From: CAWKAV01 sp963847735
GTDB taxonomy: Bacteria > Desulfobacterota > Desulfuromonadia > Desulfuromonadales > BM103
Length of the DNA stretch: 64,000 bases
Direction of reading: 5' to 3'
Assembly: GCA_963847735.1 (NCBI GenBank)
Contig: CAWKAV010000001.1
Span: 45,864 to 109,863 of the forward strand
Shown here: one piece after another, positions 28,666 through 38,074 of the stretch
How positions within the stretch are numbered: the first letter of the stretch is position 1
How the letters are laid out: each line of letters starts with the position of its first letter
Made by a program: the position numbers and the translations under genes
Notes under the pieces: generated by a model
The model's database searches: none
Told to the model about the DNA's origin: nothing
Seen by the model: only the letters and a program-made list of their open reading frames with translations

Positions 28666-30903
28666 TTACTTCTCGGTCAGAGATGTGACGCCATTCCAGT
28701 CGGATTTTGGCGGGTTTTCGATGAATGCTGCAATACGCTTTAAATAGAGAAGATAGAGAGGCTGTGGACTGCGATTATTGAGTTCCTGGATCATCTGCTC
28801 GGCGGCAGTAAAATCTCTATGGAAGTACCGTTCGAGTGCCCCTTGGAAAGAATCGACCTCAGCCTTCAGCTCTTCTCCCGGCACACCTTCCAGTAGAGGT
28901 TCGTATATTTCGACCGGATGGCCCTTGCCCTTGACCCGGACCCGGTCGAGCAAGCGGCAGAAAAACCGCTCACCAAGAGCCTGCCGGGTGAATTCGGAAA
29001 TAATGATCGGCACCTCGTACTGCTTGGTCAAGCCCTCCAACCTCGACGCCAGGTTGACATGGTCGCCGAGTACAGTGTAGTCGAAACGATCCTCGCTGCC
29101 GAAATTGCCGACGCTGACCAGGCCGCTGTTAATGCCGATGCCGATACCAAAGGCCGGCAGGCCTTCGGCGGCCCATCCCGGTTGTAATGCCCGGAAACTC
29201 TTCATCATGGCCAGTGTGGCGCGCACACTGCTGGCCGCGTGGTCTTCGTCTTCGAGCGGAGCATTCCAGATCGCCATGATCGCATCGCCGATAAATTTGT
29301 CGACCGTGCCGCCATGATCCATAATCACCCTGCTCATCGCCGTCAGGTAACGGTTCATGAAACGTCCGAGCTGGTCGGCGCTCATCTGCTCCGAAATTGA
29401 TGTGAAGCCCCTGATGTCACTGAACATGATGCTCAATACCCGCTCTTCGCCGGCCAGTGTCAGCTTGTCCGGGTTCTTTTTTAACTCCTCGACAACATGG
29501 GGTGAGACATAGTGGCCAAAAGCCATGTCGATGAAGCGCTTTTCACGCCCGACCAGCAGGTAGTTGACCAGGGTGACGATCGGGAAGACGGTCAGGATGA
29601 CGATCAGCGGGTAGGTCAGTCCGATGATCACGTTCTTGAGGAAATAGAGGTAATAATTGCTCGCCAGGGTGGCGCCGAGGATCAGGAGGGTGCCGATTCC
29701 GCCGTAGACCGGACTGCCATAGGCGAGCAGGGCGCTGAGCGACAGCCCACCGACAATCATCAGCATGAAGGTTAGACCGCGCTCGGCGATCGGGTCATGG
29801 GTCATCAGGTCGCCAGACAGGATATTGTCGATAATCGTGGCCTGGATTTCAACCCCCGGGAAAATGGTGGAAAAGGGGGTCGCTCTCAAGTCATGCAGTC
29901 CGGCAGCCGTGGTGCCGATCAGGACGTACTTGTCCTGAAGTCTCTCGACGCCAGAACCAGCCAGGACATCCACTGCAGACAGGTAAGGGAAGGAGCCGAT
30001 CGGACCGCGGTAATTGATCGTCATCTGCCCGTAATCATCGGTAATGATGGTCCGCTCACCGATGCTGACTCCCAGGATGCCCTGTCGACCATTGCGGATC
30101 AGTTGCGAAACATGCAGGATTGCTTCGGGCAGCTTCTCGCCTATGCGCACCATCTCCAGCGCCAGAGAAGGGTAGGGAATGTTGTCCATCTCCATGAACA
30201 GCGGCACCTTGTGGGCCATGCCGGTGGCATCGGGCAGAAAATTGAAGAAGCCTTCGGAGGTTGCCTGCGCGACGGCAGGGATGTTGATAATCGCCCGGTA
30301 TGCCGGGATCAGGCTGAGAGCATCGAAAGCGATATTCTCTGGTTGGGTGCGGATGTTGATCGATGGAAAGGGAAAGGCCAGAGGATCTTTAAGGCCGTCA
30401 TCCTGCAGCAGGAAAACATAACCGAGTACGGAAGGGCTGCGGCTGACTGCCTTGCCAAGCAGCACGTCATGATCCAGCGCCGGGTTGCCCTTGGTGCGCT
30501 CAAGCTGTTCGGCCATCACCGAACCGGGGGTCTCTTTGTTCATGCGCTCGAGCACGTTGACCGGTGAGGAGCGATCCTGCTCGGCAAAGACCACGTCGAA
30601 GCCGACTACCCTTGCCCCGGCGCCGCCGATGCTGTCGACCAGGCGGGCGACCGTATCCCTTGGCCACGGCCACTGACCGAGAGCCGCCAGGCTTTTCTCG
30701 TCGATATCGACGATGACCACCCGGCCGGTGGTCGGTATCGCGCCTCTGAGGCGGAACATGCTGTCGACGCCGCGCGTGTCGAGGGCCGAAATCAGGTCGG
30801 GTTTTTCTTCAAAGGAAAGAAACAGAAGGCAGGCCGCCAGAACCACCAGGCAGCCTGCCTTGAAAGGAGAGAATTTCAAAAGTTTCGGAATATGTTTTTT
30901 CAC
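28666..30903 (-). CDS. CHASE2-domain adenylate cyclase (class III)
   Basis: A 745-residue inner-membrane cyclase. After an N-terminal membrane helix, a CHASE2 periplasmic sensor (about 30-360, with VVIVDIDEKSLAALGQWPWPR and GARVVGFDVVF) leads to three membrane helices (about 375-470). The catalytic domain has both metal aspartates, in MFSDIRGFTS (about 496) and GDAIMAIW (about 538), the DKFIGDA lysine and the DYTVLGDHVNLASRLEGL segment of adenylate-type class III enzymes. It should make cAMP. It starts at GTG 30903, three bases after the stop of the FecR gene, with little ribosome site of its own, so it is probably coupled to that gene. FecR and CHASE2-cyclase genes are a recurrent pair in bacteria. 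Confidence 0.92.
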   Translation of the reverse strand: MKKHIPKLLKFSPFKAGCLVVLAACLLFLSFEEKPDLISALDTRGVDSMFRLRGAIPTTGRVVIVDIDEKSLAALGQWPWPRDTVARLVDSIGGAGARVVGFDVVFAEQDRSSPVNVLERMNKETPGSVMAEQLERTKGNPALDHDVLLGKAVSRSPSVLGYVFLLQDDGLKDPLAFPFPSINIRTQPENIAFDALSLIPAYRAIINIPAVAQATSEGFFNFLPDATGMAHKVPLFMEMDNIPYPSLALEMVRIGEKLPEAILHVSQLIRNGRQGILGVSIGERTIITDDYGQMTINYRGPIGSFPYLSAVDVLAGSGVERLQDKYVLIGTTAAGLHDLRATPFSTIFPGVEIQATIIDNILSGDLMTHDPIAERGLTFMLMIVGGLSLSALLAYGSPVYGGIGTLLILGATLASNYYLYFLKNVIIGLTYPLIVILTVFPIVTLVNYLLVGREKRFIDMAFGHYVSPHVVEELKKNPDKLTLAGEERVLSIMFSDIRGFTSISEQMSADQLGRFMNRYLTAMSRVIMDHGGTVDKFIGDAIMAIWNAPLEDEDHAASSVRATLAMMKSFRALQPGWAAEGLPAFGIGIGINSGLVSVGNFGSEDRFDYTVLGDHVNLASRLEGLTKQYEVPIIISEFTRQALGERFFCRLLDRVRVKGKGHPVEIYEPLLEGVPGEELKAEVDSFQGALERYFHRDFTAAEQMIQELNNRSPQPLYLLYLKRIAAFIENPPKSDWNGVTSLTEK

Positions 30904-30906
30904 CGT

Positions 30907-33900
30907 TTATTCATATCGTTCGCCCATGAAGATACCACTATATCTGCTATCTGGCGTATATGACTGGAAAGTACCGCCTGTTGCTTCGGCATTCGGGCCG
31001 AAGAAAGTGCCACGAATCTCCGACAATGTACTCCCGGTTATCGCATTCAAAGAATAAAAATCCCCTGTTAAGTTGGCCAGATTAAGAGCGCCGGAAATCG
31101 GTAAATTCACCTCAGTGAAATCGATCGCCCCGGTGATTGTCGGGTCTGCCCCGAAGGTGAAGGAGAGTTCAGTCGTGCCGTTGGTGAGCGGAGATATCCC
31201 CTCGTACCCATCGTAGGCGTTCCTTACGACCCCGTAGGCTGGCCCTGTATAACTGCCTGTTGCAACCGTATCGATCAGATCTTCTATGGCTGCTCCGGTT
31301 CTTTCTCCGGCCACCCAGAAAGACCCGGGGCTGTGAACATGAAGATCTTGAACACCGTCAGCGGTGTTCACAGCGGTGGGCCCGACCACAGTCACATTCC
31401 AGTAACCCCAGGTTGCATAATCGCTGAATTGCAGCTCTGGTTCTGCCGTAACCAGGAAACTCCCTTCCGGTTTGACGGTAGCATTGCCATATGTCCCGGG
31501 CACAAACTCTGCAATGAAGCGCTGGTCGTCAATATAGGCTGAGTTATCCGCGCCACCAATGTCAAAATTCACACTTTCCAAATACATCTCACCCGATCCT
31601 GTGACACTCCCGGCACCAGCATCCAGATCGAGATGGAACGCATTGCTGCTCGAATTGTTAAACAGGAAGTAACCGCCAGGATCCGTTATCAAATCGGCCT
31701 GGCCGATAAAGTAGCCATTGATCCTCTTGATCCCGGTCGGGCTGGTTTCCGTCGCGCCAGCTTCAAGGAAAAGCCCCCCCGTCGCCTGCCATTGTGACTC
31801 AGGGGTCGTCATGTTACCAGAAACCAGATATTCGTCGCCGTCGAGCTGCACGCCAAAACCCTGATACTCGCTGCCGTAGAATTGCCAGAAAGACGTGTCG
31901 CCAACCGAGGTCCAGACATCAGTGGCGGGATCATCATAAGCCCAGCTCCATGCTTCACCGGTAACAAGCTTGATGCCAGAAGGGCCGTCGCTGAGGTCTC
32001 CGTAGAAGTACAAGTGATCAGGGTAGTCTGAGGATTCGTTGTCAACAATATACCCGAGCACCTTCTGGTTCGCCCAGTTGACGCTCATCGATGTTTCCGG
32101 CATGTAATTCGGTCCTAACGATTCATCATAATCCAGGCCCCAATCGTCAAGTGAGTCTCCTAAGATTTCACCATCATACACATCAATCCCCGTCGTCGGC
32201 AGGCTGCCTGCCGCCGTCGGCACCCCGCCAAAGTTCAGCGACTGAAATTGATAGTTGGTACCCCCTATGTCGACGAGATCGCCCGGATAGTTCTGCTCGT
32301 AGACAAAAAATTCTCCCTTGCTGTCCCAGGCAATGTCCCTGGTGGTTTCGATTTTCTGTCCATTCCTGTAGAAGTACGATGGATCGTTTACAAGGTTCCA
32401 ATACCAACCTGAGTAGGGGGCAGAGGCATCTATTACGTCGTAGGGGGCAGCGGGGTAAATATCGTCCATGGAAAAAGGATCCATGGCGCCATTGATTCCC
32501 TTGACCGGCGAGACTTCATTGCCAATCGACGTCGCCGTCAGTCCCTGCTGGCTGTAGCTAACCAGTTCCGCGCAACCGTCAGCACCATCACAACCCACCT
32601 CGAAATTCTCCTTCCTCAAAAAGTTCTGTGAACGGCCGGTCATGAGTGTCGTTGTTCCGGAAGTTTCACTGTAAAAATCACCATCCAGGTTGCCGCCGAA
32701 TATCCCTAAATATGTGTCATCAGACATATCAATCGAGAAAGTCCCACCGATTGATCCGGCGCCTGGACCGTAGAAATACCCTTCGATATAAGAACTGTTT
32801 GAGCCTTGCACGGAAGGAGCGAAAAAATCTCCTCCGGTAAGAAGTGGGTTCCACTCGGTTTGCATGGATGCGTCCGTAAATGCCGGGCCGGAAAAATACA
32901 GAACGTCAGTTCCGAAATCGAAGGATCCGTCCATGTAGCCATCACCAAAGCTGAAGTGTATTGAAGCCAGTCCGTTGATCGGTATCGGTTCACTTGTGAA
33001 TGCACCTTTGATCCCGTATGCGGGCCCGACATAGTCCCCTCCCAGATTTGTTGAACGCAAGTTTTGCAGGAGCGACAGAGGCGCCTTTTCACCGGCGATC
33101 CAGTAGGTATTTGGAGCATAGGTATAATGGGGATCAGCACTATAATCAGTATCACTGTACACCATATTCCAATAGCCCCAGGTGACATCGTTACTGAACT
33201 GCTCCTCGGCCGTCACCATGAAGCTGCCGTCCCCGGCAGTTTGGGTTCCTGAAATGGCAGGACCTATCTCTGCGATAAACTTTTGTTGATCAATAACGGC
33301 TGACTGACCGGCCCCGCCAAGAGGGAAAACATAGAAGGATCCATCTTCGATCTTGCCCGTATCAAAATTGAGGTTGAATGACAAATAGTGATTAAACGAC
33401 CAACCATAGTTGAAAGTTTGTGCATTGAGGTTTAAAAATTGTCCAACAATGCTCCCTTCGAGGGTTGTTGTCCCCGTGGGTTGAGAGACTGTTCCAGGCA
33501 GGCGCATAAAACCTCCGGCCGCCAGCCAATGGCCTTGTTCAGTCAAGTTGTAGGTCGATAAGTTGATGCCGTAAGCGGTCAAGCCGAAGCCCTGGTAGTC
33601 GCTACCGTAGAACTGGCCAAGCGATTCGTTTTCAGAAAGAATCTGCGGGATGAAGTCCTCCGGATCGGCAGAGGACACCGCGCCAGCAAAGTGCAGGGTG
33701 CTCGTAGAGGTGTCCGAAATATCACCGTAGAAGTACTTTGGGCCGTAATCGGAATCATCCGGAATAATGCCGAAGACCTTGCCGTTGGCCCAGTTGACGC
33801 TCATTTTGACATCAGAATTGAAGTCGGAGGAATCTGCTGTTTCAGTCTCGACTGGTGTCGCCAGCAGGGAGCCGCTATATTCATCAAGTCCCGTCGTCGG

Positions 33901-35685
33901 CATTTCTGTCAAAGTTGTCGGTACTCCTGCAAAGCTCAACGCCATGGTGCTGTAATCGCCATCGTTCAATGTCACAAGTGAATCATCATTGATGGTAATA
34001 AAAAACTCCCCGGCGTTGTCATATATGATGGTACGCGTTGTCTCAAATGATCCGCGTGTAGACGTCGTGAATGTTGCCACTTCCTCATAACTGAGAACAG
34101 AGGAGTAGGGTTGGTCGGGGTCATACTGGGCAATGGTGAACGGGTCTGTGGAACGCCCTCCAGGTATAGTGGGCGTGATCAAACCATCTTTCGACGCGGC
34201 TGTTAAATCCAGACCTACAGAATCGCTCGGGCCACCGCTCAACGGTGTAAAGGAGCGCATATGTTTACCTGACATTACTACCACAGGGACATTGATGCTG
34301 GTGATGAATACAACGGCTTGTGATGTAGCCCCACCGTCGTCGGTGATCTGGTAAGTGAACGAATCTTCGCCGACATAATCGGGTTCGGGGGTGTAGCTGA
34401 AGGTGCCATCTTCGTTGTTGACCAAGGAACCGTGCCCGGGTTGAACTGTGATTAGCCACTCATTGATTGCACCCTCTATATCCATGTCATTGCCTGTAAC
34501 GTTGATAATCGCGAGAGAGTTTTCTGGCGTGATGACAGTATCGTTTACGGCGACCGGTGGATCATTGACAGGACTGACAACAATGTTAACCACAGCAGTG
34601 TCGGTGTCACCCTGATCGTCTGTGACCTGGTAGGTGAATGTGTCGTCACCGGCATAGTTAGGGTTGGGCGTGTAGGTGAAGGTGCCGTCATCATTGTTGG
34701 TCAGGAATCCATATGCCGGTGCTATGGTGACCGACCAACTGGTCAGAACTCCATCGGCATCCTGATCGTTCACAGAGACATCAATGTTGAGAGTGGAATC
34801 TTCGGCCGTGGCAACAAAGTCATCATCTGCAATCGGAGGGAGGTTTTCGACAACAGGTGGGTCAGGTAAGTTGTCCACAATCTCGTCGATCTCATTGTCT
34901 TCGCTGGCAGACTGCTCGATGTCGGCACCTGTGTCCATCGCCACATCAATGGTCGTGGTGTCGGTAACGCCGCCGGTGCCCGTATCAAGCAGTTCGGCAT
35001 TTTCGGCGGAGAGGCCGTCCTGATCATCGCCTGCCCCTGTTCCATCGCCACCATTGTCTTCAAGCAGGCCAAGTGCGTCCAGGCCGTCCATCTTCTCCGG
35101 TGGGGTTGGAGCAGACCCCGGCGTTACGCTGGTGCCGAAGCCGGGCTTGTCGATTTCCACCTGTCCATACGGGTTGGCGACGTAGATGCCACGTCCGCCG
35201 AGAAACGCCACCCGCAAATGATTGTTGCGGTAGGAACCCGCATACATCGAGCCGCGGATGCCGATGGTCGCCGCCGGCGTCTCGGTGCTGAAATTCTGCG
35301 GCGAGTTTTTGGTGATCAAACCGCCCAGCACCCGGAAGGTCCCTTCCTCGACTCGCGTTTTCATGCTGCCGCTGTTCTTGTCGGCATTCCATGCGAAGTT
35401 GGCGATTTCCATGACCGTGTCAGCACCCAGGCTGACGATGGTGTTGTCCTTGAACAGCAGCTGCAAACGGCCACCTGCGCCGGTCCGAATCGTGTCTGAT
35501 TGGAACACCTCGGACTTCATGCCGAGAACACGCTCTCCCTGTGAGGGGCCGCTGGCCTTGACCTCGCCGCGCACGGCTACGACACTCCCCACCGCTTCGT
35601 CCTGAAGACTGGCCGAACAGGGGGCAGCAACAAACAGGGTGGTCACGGCAAGGGCGCCGCACAGAACCAGAAACAGTTTTCTCAT
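30907..35685 (-). CDS. Giant FecR / cadherin-like / duplicated TbpB-like-barrel secreted protein
   Basis: A 1592-residue protein. The ATG at 35685 follows AAGGAGT and begins a signal peptide (MRKLFLVLCGALAVTTLF, cleavage near CSA). A FecR domain (about 35-165, with GSVVAVRGEVKASG and ETPAATIGIRGSMYAG) and an acidic linker are followed by two cadherin/Big-type beta-sandwich repeats (about 280-372 and 375-468, each with NNDDGTFTYTPNPNYAG-type cores). From about 472 to the end, two homologous units of roughly 550 residues occur, sharing MSVNWAN-KV, FYGS-YQGFG, TWGYWN and GPAYG. Each ends in a signature of transferrin-binding-protein-B beta-barrels: GYFYGPGAGSIGGTF and GTFFGPNAEATGGTF, then SGIFMGER at the very end. 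That barrel is the export signal of Slam (type XI) cargo. There is no lipobox. It lies between a Slam-like gene and the cyclase. Role as cargo is inferred. Confidence 0.85.
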   Translation of the reverse strand: MRKLFLVLCGALAVTTLFVAAPCSASLQDEAVGSVVAVRGEVKASGPSQGERVLGMKSEVFQSDTIRTGAGGRLQLLFKDNTIVSLGADTVMEIANFAWNADKNSGSMKTRVEEGTFRVLGGLITKNSPQNFSTETPAATIGIRGSMYAGSYRNNHLRVAFLGGRGIYVANPYGQVEIDKPGFGTSVTPGSAPTPPEKMDGLDALGLLEDNGGDGTGAGDDQDGLSAENAELLDTGTGGVTDTTTIDVAMDTGADIEQSASEDNEIDEIVDNLPDPPVVENLPPIADDDFVATAEDSTLNIDVSVNDQDADGVLTSWSVTIAPAYGFLTNNDDGTFTYTPNPNYAGDDTFTYQVTDDQGDTDTAVVNIVVSPVNDPPVAVNDTVITPENSLAIINVTGNDMDIEGAINEWLITVQPGHGSLVNNEDGTFSYTPEPDYVGEDSFTYQITDDGGATSQAVVFITSINVPVVVMSGKHMRSFTPLSGGPSDSVGLDLTAASKDGLITPTIPGGRSTDPFTIAQYDPDQPYSSVLSYEEVATFTTSTRGSFETTRTIIYDNAGEFFITINDDSLVTLNDGDYSTMALSFAGVPTTLTEMPTTGLDEYSGSLLATPVETETADSSDFNSDVKMSVNWANGKVFGIIPDDSDYGPKYFYGDISDTSTSTLHFAGAVSSADPEDFIPQILSENESLGQFYGSDYQGFGLTAYGINLSTYNLTEQGHWLAAGGFMRLPGTVSQPTGTTTLEGSIVGQFLNLNAQTFNYGWSFNHYLSFNLNFDTGKIEDGSFYVFPLGGAGQSAVIDQQKFIAEIGPAISGTQTAGDGSFMVTAEEQFSNDVTWGYWNMVYSDTDYSADPHYTYAPNTYWIAGEKAPLSLLQNLRSTNLGGDYVGPAYGIKGAFTSEPIPINGLASIHFSFGDGYMDGSFDFGTDVLYFSGPAFTDASMQTEWNPLLTGGDFFAPSVQGSNSSYIEGYFYGPGAGSIGGTFSIDMSDDTYLGIFGGNLDGDFYSETSGTTTLMTGRSQNFLRKENFEVGCDGADGCAELVSYSQQGLTATSIGNEVSPVKGINGAMDPFSMDDIYPAAPYDVIDASAPYSGWYWNLVNDPSYFYRNGQKIETTRDIAWDSKGEFFVYEQNYPGDLVDIGGTNYQFQSLNFGGVPTAAGSLPTTGIDVYDGEILGDSLDDWGLDYDESLGPNYMPETSMSVNWANQKVLGYIVDNESSDYPDHLYFYGDLSDGPSGIKLVTGEAWSWAYDDPATDVWTSVGDTSFWQFYGSEYQGFGVQLDGDEYLVSGNMTTPESQWQATGGLFLEAGATETSPTGIKRINGYFIGQADLITDPGGYFLFNNSSSNAFHLDLDAGAGSVTGSGEMYLESVNFDIGGADNSAYIDDQRFIAEFVPGTYGNATVKPEGSFLVTAEPELQFSDYATWGYWNVTVVGPTAVNTADGVQDLHVHSPGSFWVAGERTGAAIEDLIDTVATGSYTGPAYGVVRNAYDGYEGISPLTNGTTELSFTFGADPTITGAIDFTEVNLPISGALNLANLTGDFYSLNAITGSTLSEIRGTFFGPNAEATGGTFQSYTPDSRYSGIFMGERYE

Positions 35686-35729
35686 GGCCAACTCCTTAAA
35701 GGTGCATCGATGGCTTGTCTCCATCGGGC

Positions 35730-37046
35730 TTAAAACACAAAGGTCAACGTCGTCAGCACCAGGTCTTTGTCGTAGGAATAAAGATCCAGGTTCGAGTCAT
35801 TGTCGGTGTAGCTGTAACTGATCTGTCCGGCCAACGCCTGCTTGCGGTTTGTCGAACGCCAGAAGGTCTTTGACAGGCCGACATCCAGGACCCACTGATG
35901 CTCCGATCGCGATTTTTGGAACAGGGGCTCGTCGTCTTTGTAGTCGGTGTCGCGATAGCGAGCGCTGGCATAGGCGGCGAAATCCATCGGCAGCTGCCGG
36001 TCATAGCGCAGACCGAACGCCACACGCTTGTAATCGTAGTACCCTGAATCAGCATCCTCTTTTTCAAATGCCGCGCTCAGGCTCAGACGATTCGGCCCTT
36101 GGTTCAGCACCGGGTTAATGATGACGCTCCAGGTTTTCGCATCACGACCACTCTCCTGGTAGTAGTTCTTGTCCTGGAAGGTCAGCCCCAGATTCAACTG
36201 CAGGTAACGGGTCAGAAAGCGTGTGTGGTTGAGGTTGACGCCGAGCAGACCAAGATAGCGGTCATCGTCCAGGTTGGCCTGGCCGACCATCCCCTGCAGT
36301 TCCCAGATCGACGCGTCGTCCTGGCGGATCAGACCGGTGTTCAAGGCCAGGTAGTTGAGATCAAACTCGCTCTGGTCTTCGTAGAAATTGTTGTAGCTGG
36401 TCAGGGTGCTCTTCCAGAGGTAGGGCGTGTCGATGAAGCGATAGAGGTGGTTGACGACAGCCGAGGCCTGCAGACCGAAGTCCTTTTCGACCTTCTGGTC
36501 CAGCGCGACTTCGAGACACCCACTGCCGCCAATGCAGATGTTCCCTTCTCCCGGAACCGCCCCGACGTTGGTATCATAAAGCAGGCCCATGGTAACAAAG
36601 CCGTTCAGGAAATGCTTCTGCTCGGCCTGGTCGATGGTGTCAATGAATTGCTGGATCTGCTGCCAGACCGCCGGCGGTGGATTGGTTGCCTGGACGCTTT
36701 TGAAATATGCGCGGGCGATATCCCGTGAACCGAGTTTGAGGTAGGTGCGTGCCAGTTCCAGCTTGACCCGCTTGGCGTTCGGGTCCGAGAACAGGATGCG
36801 CTCATAGGCCATGGCGGCGGTTTCATAATCACCCGTTTCGAAAGCCGCCCGGCCGAGGTAGAAGCTGATATCCAGGTTTTCTGGGTTCTCCTTGAAAGCC
36901 TGGTTCAAAATCCCGGTCGCCTCCTGGAACTGCCCGGCTTCAAAGAGACGCTTTCCCTCAGTCCATGAATCACTCGCCGTTGCGCAAAAGGGCATAAGCA
37001 GCAGGAAACAGACAAATACCCCTGACACAGTTAGAATCGTTCTCAT
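35730..37046 (-). CDS. Slam-like outer-membrane protein: TPR domain plus beta-barrel
   Basis: A 438-residue protein starting at ATG 37046 after GAGG (preferred over an ATG seven codons upstream). The signal peptide (residues 1-24) is followed by TPR helices (about 27-150: GQFQEATGILNQAFKENPEN, GDYETAAMAYERIL, LKLELARTYLKLGSRDIARAYF pattern). From about 170 to the end it is amphipathic beta-strands with alternating aromatic residues, opening with NGFVTMGLLYDTNVGAVPG and ending in Phe (LTTLTFVF), as outer-membrane barrels do. A TPR head with a C-terminal barrel of about 270 residues is the architecture of surface-lipoprotein-assembly modulators (DUF560, type XI secretion). The next gene, 44 bases on, carries TbpB-like barrels. 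A generic TPR-porin is the alternative. Confidence 0.75.
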   Translation of the reverse strand: MRTILTVSGVFVCFLLLMPFCATASDSWTEGKRLFEAGQFQEATGILNQAFKENPENLDISFYLGRAAFETGDYETAAMAYERILFSDPNAKRVKLELARTYLKLGSRDIARAYFKSVQATNPPPAVWQQIQQFIDTIDQAEQKHFLNGFVTMGLLYDTNVGAVPGEGNICIGGSGCLEVALDQKVEKDFGLQASAVVNHLYRFIDTPYLWKSTLTSYNNFYEDQSEFDLNYLALNTGLIRQDDASIWELQGMVGQANLDDDRYLGLLGVNLNHTRFLTRYLQLNLGLTFQDKNYYQESGRDAKTWSVIINPVLNQGPNRLSLSAAFEKEDADSGYYDYKRVAFGLRYDRQLPMDFAAYASARYRDTDYKDDEPLFQKSRSEHQWVLDVGLSKTFWRSTNRKQALAGQISYSYTDNDSNLDLYSYDKDLVLTTLTFVF

Positions 37047-37251
37047 CGCAACCTCGCTGGAATGCATGTGTTTTTGTTCAGGTCATAAGGAGCGCCTGCA
37101 AGCGAACTCTATAATTACGTTTTATTTTATTGAACATGTTACTGTCAGACAAGAGTTTTTTTGATTTTTTTTTTGATAATCTTTGATTTTCTGATGCCAT
37201 CAAAGTCTTGACCTTGTCGTGGTCTTTTGTCGAAATAACCGAAATTATCAA

Positions 37252-37280
37252 TTGACTGAGTGGGGATTTCTGATTAGATT
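37252..37280 (+). promoter_or_regulatory. Sigma-70 promoter for the cNMP-binding / mla operon
   Basis: TTGACT at 37252-37257 and TAGATT at 37275-37280 with 17-base spacing. It lies in the 330-base divergent region between the Slam-like gene (minus) and the cyclic-nucleotide-binding gene (plus). The predicted leader is about 90 bases. The rest of the divergent region is AT-rich and presumably holds the opposite promoter, which I could not pin down. Confidence 0.6.
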
Positions 37281-37376
37281 CTACGTGTGATAAGAAGGAA
37301 ACAGTGTAATGTTATTAATACTTATCTTGATTCTCATGGGAACAACCCACTTAACATCACCGATGGAGTAGCGCCT

Positions 37377-38009
37377 ATGGTCATTCCATTTTCGGAAGAT
37401 CACGCAAAGTGCTCTGGTTGTGAGAGTGCGATACAACAAGGTTCTAAATTCTGCAACAACTGCGGAATGAACATTGGCACGTCAGGCGCGCAACCCGGCA
37501 TCGACCGGCCAACCGATTCCGGCTCCCCTGCCGGGTTTGGCAGAACTCTCTCCATGGAGCTGTTCCTCCAGCAGGAGAAACGGTTCGTTTTCGAAAAAAT
37601 TGATGCCCTCGTAGAGTGTTGCCATTTTTCTCCCGGTGAGGTGATCATCAAAAAAGGTGACCATGACAGAAACCTCTATCTTTTGACCGAAGGCAGGTGT
37701 GAGGTTGTCTCCGTTGAAGATGACCACGATATCCTCTTAAACGAGGTCTCGGCACCATACATACTGGGCGATATCAGTTATATCCTCGGCACACCGCGAA
37801 CGGCAACCGTTCGCGCCGGAACAAATTCCACGATCTACATTCTGAACTTTGAAAAAATGCAGGATACGATCGGCCCCGAATTGCCAAGTTGGTTCAGGTC
37901 TCTGCTCAGTTCCTTTGTCGGAGGCATCAAATCCATGAATAGCGATATAAGTTCACTGCAACAGGAAATCCAGCAGTTGCGCCAGGAACTGGCAAAACGA
38001 ACGATCTGA
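37377..38009 (+). CDS. Zinc-ribbon, cyclic-nucleotide-binding-domain protein
   Basis: A 210-residue cytoplasmic protein. ATG 37377 is chosen because it follows GGAG and starts just before the first domain. A zinc ribbon has Cys12/Cys15 and Cys26/Cys29 (KCSGCESA, KFCNNCG). A CAP-family cyclic-nucleotide-binding domain covers about residues 65-175, with a phosphate-binding cassette ILGDISYILGTPRTATVRA that keeps the Arg and Thr and has Asp in place of the usual Glu. The last 30 residues form a coiled-coil (SDISSLQQEIQQLRQELAK). There is no DNA-binding domain, so it is not a CRP-type transcription factor; it more likely controls a partner protein. It is divergent from the cyclase operon and 65 bases upstream of mlaE. 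Confidence 0.85.
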   Translation: MVIPFSEDHAKCSGCESAIQQGSKFCNNCGMNIGTSGAQPGIDRPTDSGSPAGFGRTLSMELFLQQEKRFVFEKIDALVECCHFSPGEVIIKKGDHDRNLYLLTEGRCEVVSVEDDHDILLNEVSAPYILGDISYILGTPRTATVRAGTNSTIYILNFEKMQDTIGPELPSWFRSLLSSFVGGIKSMNSDISSLQQEIQQLRQELAKRTI

Positions 38010-38074
38010 AGGCCTTGCAGGGGTACGGGCGGTATTGGTCTTCGATCTGATCTTCGCATATTAAAAGGGTGGCT

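Noticed and set aside
29797..30567. A 256-codon open frame on the plus strand
   Set aside because: Lies opposite the CHASE2 domain of the cyclase gene; no recognisable protein features.
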